NCBI GenBank assembly: GCA_031258625.1
Contig: JAIRMO010000128.1
Coordinates: 1-12,096 of the forward strand
Reading direction: 5' to 3'
DNA from: Spirochaetaceae bacterium
Lineage (GTDB): Bacteria; Spirochaetota; Spirochaetia; Treponematales; Breznakiellaceae
Length of the DNA stretch: 12,096 nt
The first letter of the stretch is position 1. Every line of letters starts with the position of its first letter. The position numbers and the translations under genes were made by a program. Below the pieces are notes generated by a model, which had not been told where the DNA came from, made no database searches, and saw nothing but the letters and a program-made list of their open reading frames with translations. Below, one piece after another: positions 5,360-10,080 of this stretch.

Positions 5360-6208
5360 TTAAACACCCCTGTTTTCCTTTATTTTCAGTAAAACAAGCT
5401 CCCGATTGTTCTTAATCCCCAATTTCCGATAGATATTGTAGGTATGTTTTTTAACCGCCGAAAGTGAGATAAAAAGCTTGTTCGCTATATCTTCATATTT
5501 TAGGCCGTTGCATATCTCCATCGCGACTTCATTTTCCCGTTTCGTCAGTAATTTCAAGCCTGATTTGTTATCATTAACGTGAGACAATCTGTTTTTGCAA
5601 TACCATAACCCCGGAATATGATAAACAATTAAGAATATGCCGAAATAGAGAGAAAGAAAATATCGTATATTCCAAAACAGAAAATATGCGGGGGCAGCAA
5701 AAAGACTAAAGAACAGCGCGATAAAGAAATTAACAATACCCATTTTTACAATTTTATATTCGGGACTTTCCTTCTTCCATCCGCAATTTTTCTGTCTGAA
5801 TAATGGAAACAAGGGTATTATAAAAAATATCACGGTCGTCAGACCTAGAAACGGCAGATGGTTTGTTATGATAAGAATATTGTGTACCAAGACAGACGAT
5901 ATAAAAACAACCGGTATAAAAAGATAATAAAATTTCCGGATGTTATTCGACTTATAAATATGATACGGAACCGTAATAAAGAAACTCGATGTGCTGTTCA
6001 CTATTATCGTCATTATTACGTGATTGTCTTCCATGGTATTAATAAGAACCATAATAAGAAAAGTTACCAACAATACATTGGTCAAAATAAATAAAAATGA
6101 CAATTCGATTTTATTCCTGGACTTATGATACATGACGGCCCATAAAAATATGTGAAAAAAACATATACTATATACCATGAGCCAAAGTAATATGTTAAAT
6201 ATTTTCAT
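5360..6208 (-). CDS. Membrane-anchored LuxR-type transcriptional regulator
   Basis: A 282-residue protein. Residues 1-205 are almost entirely hydrophobic and hold about seven transmembrane segments (around 4-26, 36-57, 64-82, 94-114, 118-137, 155-178 and 181-202). A LuxR/GerE-type helix-turn-helix occupies 219-275, with LTKRENEVAMEICNG (221-235), YEDIANKLFIS and recognition helix SAVKKHTYNIYRKLGI (250-265). No phosphoacceptor or autoinducer domain is present, so the membrane part presumably senses a membrane or extracellular signal and keeps the DNA-binding domain at the inner face. Base composition is clearly more AT-rich than all other genes here, and Asn, Ile, Lys and Phe are over-represented, which suggests acquisition from elsewhere. 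No strong ribosome-binding site is visible before the ATG. It is divergent from the omptin gene at 6477, a natural candidate target. LuxR identity is firm; the ligand is unknown. Confidence 0.85.
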   Translation of the reverse strand: MKIFNILLWLMVYSICFFHIFLWAVMYHKSRNKIELSFLFILTNVLLVTFLIMVLINTMEDNHVIMTIIVNSTSSFFITVPYHIYKSNNIRKFYYLFIPVVFISSVLVHNILIITNHLPFLGLTTVIFFIIPLFPLFRQKNCGWKKESPEYKIVKMGIVNFFIALFFSLFAAPAYFLFWNIRYFLSLYFGIFLIVYHIPGLWYCKNRLSHVNDNKSGLKLLTKRENEVAMEICNGLKYEDIANKLFISLSAVKKHTYNIYRKLGIKNNRELVLLKIKENRGV

Positions 6209-6476
6209 ACTATCATTCTAGCGTTTGTTAGGGGTTGATTTCAACATTCGATGACTGCGACAAGGTCGAAGTTTCGTCCCGCAATGAACCCTGCCAATCC
6301 CATAGAATCGTATGGGTGGTCCGGAGCGGGGCAGTAAAATTACCGGTTTTAAAAAGGGGCTTGAATTTAACCATATAAACGAGTAGGATGTGGGTGTTTA
6401 AAAAAGACACGGGTAACCGTCCTTGTACCATACCGAAGGCATTGTCCTTCAAGAAAATGTTATAACGAGGTAATCG
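6209..6476. other. Divergent intergenic region between regulator and protease
   Basis: 268 bases with no convincing gene. An open frame on the minus strand (6452-6228) has no recognisable motif. The interval probably carries the promoters of both divergent genes. Confidence 0.4.
6361..6389 (+). promoter_or_regulatory. Candidate promoter for the omptin gene
   Basis: TTGAAT (6361-6366), a 17-base spacer and TAGGAT (6384-6389), giving a leader of about 80 bases before the ATG at 6477. Moderate match; no operator repeat is obvious around it. Confidence 0.35.
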
Positions 6477-7463
6477 ATGAAAAAAATGTTTTTTGGAGTG
6501 TTATTGGTGGTAATATCCCTGGCGCTTTCGGCCCAGGAAGGGGCCGTATCGAGAAACAACGGCCACACCCTGTCCCTGGGAGCTTCCGCCGGCGTATTAT
6601 ACGGTCAAAGTGAAGAAATTGTTTACCTGTATCAAAATACCGGCACTAAATTAAGCCAATTACTTTGGGACCTTAAACCCCTGGTTTATGCCGGGGCGGA
6701 TGTAAACTACCGTTCGCATAAACCGGCAAATCGCTGGGGGGTGTTTTCCGATGTTTCATTTAAAATCGGGCTTCCCATGAAAAGCGGCGTCATGGAGGAT
6801 AGGGATTGGATCGCCCTGGATTATCCCCAGTGGTTGACCCACTACTCGGTACATGATAATTATACGGAAACCGGCATCCTGGTGGACGCCGATATGGGCC
6901 TTTCGGTTGCAATTATGAGGCCGTTTTTGTTAAAAGCCTATCTCTCCTACAGCCTTATGTATTTTTCATGGAGGGCGAAGGGCGGTTCCTTTTTATATCC
7001 GGTATGGGATATTAACAACGATGGGGAACCTGATGGGGAGCATGCATATTATACAAGACCGGTTGATGTTATAACCTACCAACAGGCATGGCATATCGTT
7101 TCACCGGGGATTGCTTTTTATGGTGAATTTAACCGGTATTTTAACGCGGAAATTGCCTTCAAGGCGAGTCCGCTTGTATGGTGTATCACCGTGGACGACC
7201 ATATTCTGCGAAATTTTATAATCACCGACATCCTGGACATAGGGCTTTTTATAGAACCAAGCCTGCTTTTTTCTTTTACCCCGAGTGATTTTTTTACATT
7301 GTCCCTGGGGGTTCAATACAGAAACATAAGCCTCATTCGGGGGGATTCAACATATAAAGAAACCGGCGAGCCGGCCTGGGTGGAAAAAAATATAGGCGGC
7401 GCGGGTTATTCAGTTCTTGACGCGGGTATTGTCGCGACCTTCAGGCTTTTTCATAGGCCATAG
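6477..7463 (+). CDS. Omptin-family outer-membrane protease
   Basis: A 328-residue exported protein with signal peptide cleavage near Ala19 (LSA-QE). Omptins are ten-stranded outer-membrane barrels that cleave substrates, typically at basic residues, at the cell surface. The whole pattern is recognisable: LYGQSEEIVY (41-50), KLSQLLWDLKPLVYAGAD (58-75), RWGVFSDVSFKIGLPMKSG (86-104), MEDRDW (106-111), THYSVHDN (121-128), a GEHAYYTRPVDVITYQQAW segment (187-205) and VDDHILRNF (239-247). Aligned by eye to OmpT/Pla, the Asp-Asp pair is Asp108/Asp110 and the Asp-His pair is Asp240/His242, so all four catalytic residues appear present. Length matches OmpT-like proteins plus signal peptide. It ends FRLFHRP rather than in the usual aromatic. 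GAGG stands about seven bases before the ATG. It is transcribed divergently from the membrane LuxR-type regulator. Omptins are best known from Proteobacteria; here the neighbours suggest a spirochaete. Confidence 0.8.
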   Translation: MKKMFFGVLLVVISLALSAQEGAVSRNNGHTLSLGASAGVLYGQSEEIVYLYQNTGTKLSQLLWDLKPLVYAGADVNYRSHKPANRWGVFSDVSFKIGLPMKSGVMEDRDWIALDYPQWLTHYSVHDNYTETGILVDADMGLSVAIMRPFLLKAYLSYSLMYFSWRAKGGSFLYPVWDINNDGEPDGEHAYYTRPVDVITYQQAWHIVSPGIAFYGEFNRYFNAEIAFKASPLVWCITVDDHILRNFIITDILDIGLFIEPSLLFSFTPSDFFTLSLGVQYRNISLIRGDSTYKETGEPAWVEKNIGGAGYSVLDAGIVATFRLFHRP

Positions 7464-7512
7464 ACCCGCGGCTTGTCAGGTCCGCCGGCGGCGGGGTTTA
7501 AGCCCCTGGAGC

Positions 7513-7535
7513 GGGGCGGACCTTTGGTCCGCCCC
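7513..7535. repeat. 10-bp hairpin, GGCGGACC-YTT-GGTCCG family
   Basis: Perfect stem GGGGCGGACC (7513-7522) / GGTCCGCCCC (7526-7535) with a TTT loop. Its core matches the hairpin at 9-23 except for one loop base. It could act as a terminator for the omptin gene, but has no T tail. Confidence 0.65.
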
Positions 7536-7541
7536 CACGCA

Positions 7542-7623
7542 TTGCATAAACATACGTAAAGGGTCAGACCCCGGCCGCATTCTTGCATAAATAAACGCAA
7601 AGGGTCAGACCCCAGCCGTATAT
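7542..7623 (+). repeat. Two tandem 41-base units carrying GGGTCAGACCCC
   Basis: Unit 1 starts TTGCATAAACATACGTAAAG (7542) and unit 2 TTGCATAAATAAACGCAAAG (7583). Each continues GGGTCAGACCCC (7561-7572 and 7602-7613) then a similar GCCGYAT tail. Period 41, with only a few substitutions. TTATGCAA at 7624-7631 is the reverse complement of the unit's first eight bases. Confidence 0.75.
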
Positions 7624-7823
7624 TTATGCAAGCCCCCCGGAGGGGGTTCCCCCTCCTTATAAACCCCGCCGGTGGTGGGCGAACCAGTCGCTAGCCTTTT
7701 CCGTCACCGTGGCATTTCCTGGGCCTACACCGTGCCGCTTCTTTTGGCTTGCCCCGCTCAATGTTTCGCGTGCTTTTGCCGGGCGGGGAGCGGCCTTCCC
7801 TCCCCTCCCGCCTGCTCCGGGGG

Positions 7824-7850
7824 CTTCTAACCCCCTATGGGGGTTAGAAG
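7824..7850. terminator. Hairpin spanning the barrel gene's stop codon
   Basis: A 12-bp perfect stem, CTTCTAACCCCC (7824-7835) / GGGGGTTAGAAG (7839-7850), with a TAT loop. The minus-strand stop codon (7846-7844) lies within the stem, so the mirror arm also carries a TAA. No U tract follows on the minus strand, so it may stabilise the 3' end rather than terminate efficiently. Confidence 0.5.
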
Positions 7851-9307
7851 GTGTAGGTCAACCCCAGTTTTACAAAATTACTTTCATGGTATTGTCCCAG
7901 TTCCCCCTTTTTATTCCCCCCAAAGATACCCCCGGAAAATTCCAGGCCCACGTCTCCCCGGGTCCAGAAAATGCCGGGCAAGACATAAACATCCCGGTCC
8001 TCTATCCCCCAGATCACCGCGGTCCTCAGTTCCAGTTCATCCCGGAAAAACTTTTTCGAGAGGACCCCGGTAAACCTGGTGGAGGTCATCTCTTTCCCGG
8101 CCTCCGTATCCAGGGCGGGATTGTCCATTACCCCGCTGTCCAGGAGCCGGATGGTCTCATTCACCTGGAGGTTGAGGTTTATCCCCCAGAGGAGATCCCG
8201 GTCAAAGCCCAAAGACCAGGCGAGGAAGGGGTTGTACACCCCCCCGTCCTCCCCGGAAAGGTCTTCGGTGATATGGGCCGCCGCCTCCGCCCGGAGGTTA
8301 AAGCCCCCCAAAACCATGGCGTAATCCACGCCGATCTGGTGGTAGGGGTTATAGACAATCGAGGGGGTTACAACCGGGGGGACCCCCGTTGCGTATTGCT
8401 GCCAAAAGGTTTTAAGCCCCGCTAAACTCACCGCGGGCCGGGGCAGCCTGCCGAAATAATACTGGAATCCCAGGTCGGCCGAAAGCCAGGTGGTGGTAAA
8501 CCGAAGCCCTGCCTGAGAATAATCCATGGAAAGGGTCTCAGGATAATCAATGCCTAAAGGAGCCGAGGAAAAATTGGCGATAACCCCGTCAATTTGCGCC
8601 TGAGGCGTCCCGGGGGGGGAGGACTCGTACAACCACCTGCTTCCCCCCTGGGTAATCCGGGCAGGCAGTTCGTAAACCTCGGCGGGTATCCAGTGGCCCT
8701 TATCGTCAAAACGGTGTCCTTGAAACCAGGGGATAAAAACCGCCTCCAGCTTTGAAAAGTCGCCGAACCCGTAGGAGAGATGGATCATGGGCCGGGCTAT
8801 TTTCATGCTCTGGATATCGGTTATACTCGTCAGATCCCGGTAATCCAGGGGATTTACCACGTCCAGGGGACCCAGGCTGTCCGCTTTTCCCCAGGTGAGT
8901 TTCCGCAGGCCCCCTTCGATACTGAAGGAGCCGAAATAGGCCCGGGCATAGGCCTCGTCAATTTCAACAGGGGAAGAAGACCCGTCAAACACGGGTTTAA
9001 GTTTCAGGCTGATGACCCCGTCGGCGTTCTCCCCGTAGGCGGAGAATTCGAGCTGCCCGGAAAAAATATTCCCCAGGGTGTTTTCAAAAGCGGCTTTGAA
9101 ATTCGAATCATCCACATAGCCAAGTAATTCCGCGCGGATCTTCCCCCCAATGCGGATTCCTGATACCAGGGAACTTACCGGGGAAGCGGCCGCCCCGGCG
9201 GCATCCCCTTCGTCGGCAAAACCGAAACCAAAATCATCCTCCGCCCCCAACGGCGCCAGGAGGATGCAAAAAAGTATCCCCGTAAAGAAAAAAAGTTTCC
9301 CCTTCAT
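7844..9307 (-). CDS. Large outer-membrane beta-barrel, last gene of the RND operon
   Basis: A 487-residue exported protein. The signal peptide ends LGA (about residue 22). The mature N-terminus is an acidic, low-complexity stretch EDDFGFGFADEGDAAGAAA, followed by a long series of amphipathic strands (IRIGGKIRAELLGYV, SLKLKPVF, YARAYFGSFSIEGGLRKLTWG) and a C-terminal LGLTYTF with final Phe, the classical barrel signature. A WGKAD...VNPLDYRD region (about 139-160) recalls DUF1302-type barrels, which in other bacteria are found with RND/MMPL pumps and LolA-like or DUF1329 proteins. I infer an outer-membrane acceptor or channel for the pathway, not a proven one. The start ATG overlaps the stop of the preceding gene by four bases (ATGA, 9307-9304), so translation is probably coupled. 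The N-terminal FGFGF-DE motif is shared with the RND protein two genes upstream. Confidence 0.75.
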   Translation of the reverse strand: MKGKLFFFTGILFCILLAPLGAEDDFGFGFADEGDAAGAAASPVSSLVSGIRIGGKIRAELLGYVDDSNFKAAFENTLGNIFSGQLEFSAYGENADGVISLKLKPVFDGSSSPVEIDEAYARAYFGSFSIEGGLRKLTWGKADSLGPLDVVNPLDYRDLTSITDIQSMKIARPMIHLSYGFGDFSKLEAVFIPWFQGHRFDDKGHWIPAEVYELPARITQGGSRWLYESSPPGTPQAQIDGVIANFSSAPLGIDYPETLSMDYSQAGLRFTTTWLSADLGFQYYFGRLPRPAVSLAGLKTFWQQYATGVPPVVTPSIVYNPYHQIGVDYAMVLGGFNLRAEAAAHITEDLSGEDGGVYNPFLAWSLGFDRDLLWGINLNLQVNETIRLLDSGVMDNPALDTEAGKEMTSTRFTGVLSKKFFRDELELRTAVIWGIEDRDVYVLPGIFWTRGDVGLEFSGGIFGGNKKGELGQYHESNFVKLGLTYTF

Positions 9308-10077
9308 CTGGACCTCCCCGTTTCAAGGTAATTGGTGGTAAAAACCCCCTCAGGAATGGGATCGTCGTATTTGAGGATATCCATGGTGATGGTGGTGGAG
9401 GTTCCCGCGGCGAGGGTGGTTATCCGGGTTACCGTAGGGCTTAACCGGCCCTGTATTTCTTTGACTTCCAGGATTTCCACCTGTTTAACCAGGGTCCCCC
9501 GGCGGTCATAAAGATCTATCCTATAGGAGATGAGGGAGGATTTGTCTATCCACTGTACCATTTTGGAATACTGGTAGGACTTATCCGTGGGGATCGATTC
9601 GATCACGTAGCAGGTATGGCCGTTGAGGTTTTCTTCCCGGAGCAGGGTATGGGCGTCCAGGTCCGCGTCCCGGCTCGTGGAGGAGATATCGTCGTAGGAA
9701 AAATCGGTACCCATAAAACTGCCCGATCCTTCCGATGCCGCGATTCGCCGGACCTTTCCCAGAGAGGGGAGGAAGATCCAGCGGTCATCGGGGCCGCTGG
9801 GGTTTTCCATGGTGAGGAAACGGGTATTGGCTACCGACGCGGGGCGCTGGAACACGATGATGGTCCGGTCCCCCCGGGCTCCCTCCTTGGAATACTGATC
9901 CAGGACCCGTTCACTGGTGGTTCCGTCCTTGGCGGTGATCACCATCCGGGACCGGGAAGAGACCGTATCCGCGGTGATCCGATCCCGGGAAGATCGGACT
10001 ATGGTCAGGGCGTCCTGGGCGTGAATCAGAAAGAAACCAGCAAAAAAGAGCCCAAGCAGGCTTATGGTTTTTCTCAT
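9304..10077 (-). CDS. LolA-like outer membrane lipoprotein-sorting family protein
   Basis: A 257-residue periplasmic protein with a signal peptide (cleavage near Ala20, IHA-QDA) and no lipobox Cys. The mature part is a continuous beta-rich sequence typical of the LolA-like family annotated as outer membrane lipoprotein-sorting protein: SRMVITAKDGTTSERVLD, RTIIVFQRPASVANTRFLTM, DDRWIFLPSLGKVRRI, the conserved SFMGTDFSYDDI, then CYVIESIP and KMVQWIDKSSL. LolA-fold proteins are open half-barrels that carry acyl chains or lipids, and this family is repeatedly found next to RND/MMPL transporters. The start is supported by AAGGAG eight bases upstream; that site overlaps the end of the RND gene, only three bases away. 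The end overlaps the barrel gene start by four bases. I infer a shuttle carrying a lipid-like cargo between the pump and the outer membrane. Confidence 0.85.
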   Translation of the reverse strand: MRKTISLLGLFFAGFFLIHAQDALTIVRSSRDRITADTVSSRSRMVITAKDGTTSERVLDQYSKEGARGDRTIIVFQRPASVANTRFLTMENPSGPDDRWIFLPSLGKVRRIAASEGSGSFMGTDFSYDDISSTSRDADLDAHTLLREENLNGHTCYVIESIPTDKSYQYSKMVQWIDKSSLISYRIDLYDRRGTLVKQVEILEVKEIQGRLSPTVTRITTLAAGTSTTITMDILKYDDPIPEGVFTTNYLETGRSR

Positions 10078-10080
10078 GTA

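Larger units (their letters stand above)
7464..7843. other. Repeat-filled intergenic region without a supported gene
   Basis: Between the omptin gene and the convergent barrel gene. In order: a GGTCCGCC element near 7481; GCCCC...GGGGC; a 10-bp hairpin (7513-7535); two tandem 41-base units carrying GGGTCAGACCCC (7542-7623); an inverted TTATGCAA (7624-7631) closing that block; and 7690-7823, a GC-rich stretch I cannot assign. The long plus-strand open frame that starts at 7709 is antisense to the barrel gene and is not supported. Confidence 0.5.

Noticed and set aside
6228..6452. Minus-strand open frame of 74 codons between the regulator and the omptin gene
   Set aside because: No ribosome-binding site or recognisable motif, and it fills a region expected to hold divergent promoters.
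7542..7631. Possible CRISPR array
   Set aside because: Only two direct units, which are themselves contiguous with no unique spacers, and no cas genes nearby.
7709..8425. Plus-strand open frame of 238 codons
   Set aside because: Mostly antisense to the outer-membrane barrel gene, proline-rich, with no domain and no ribosome-binding site.
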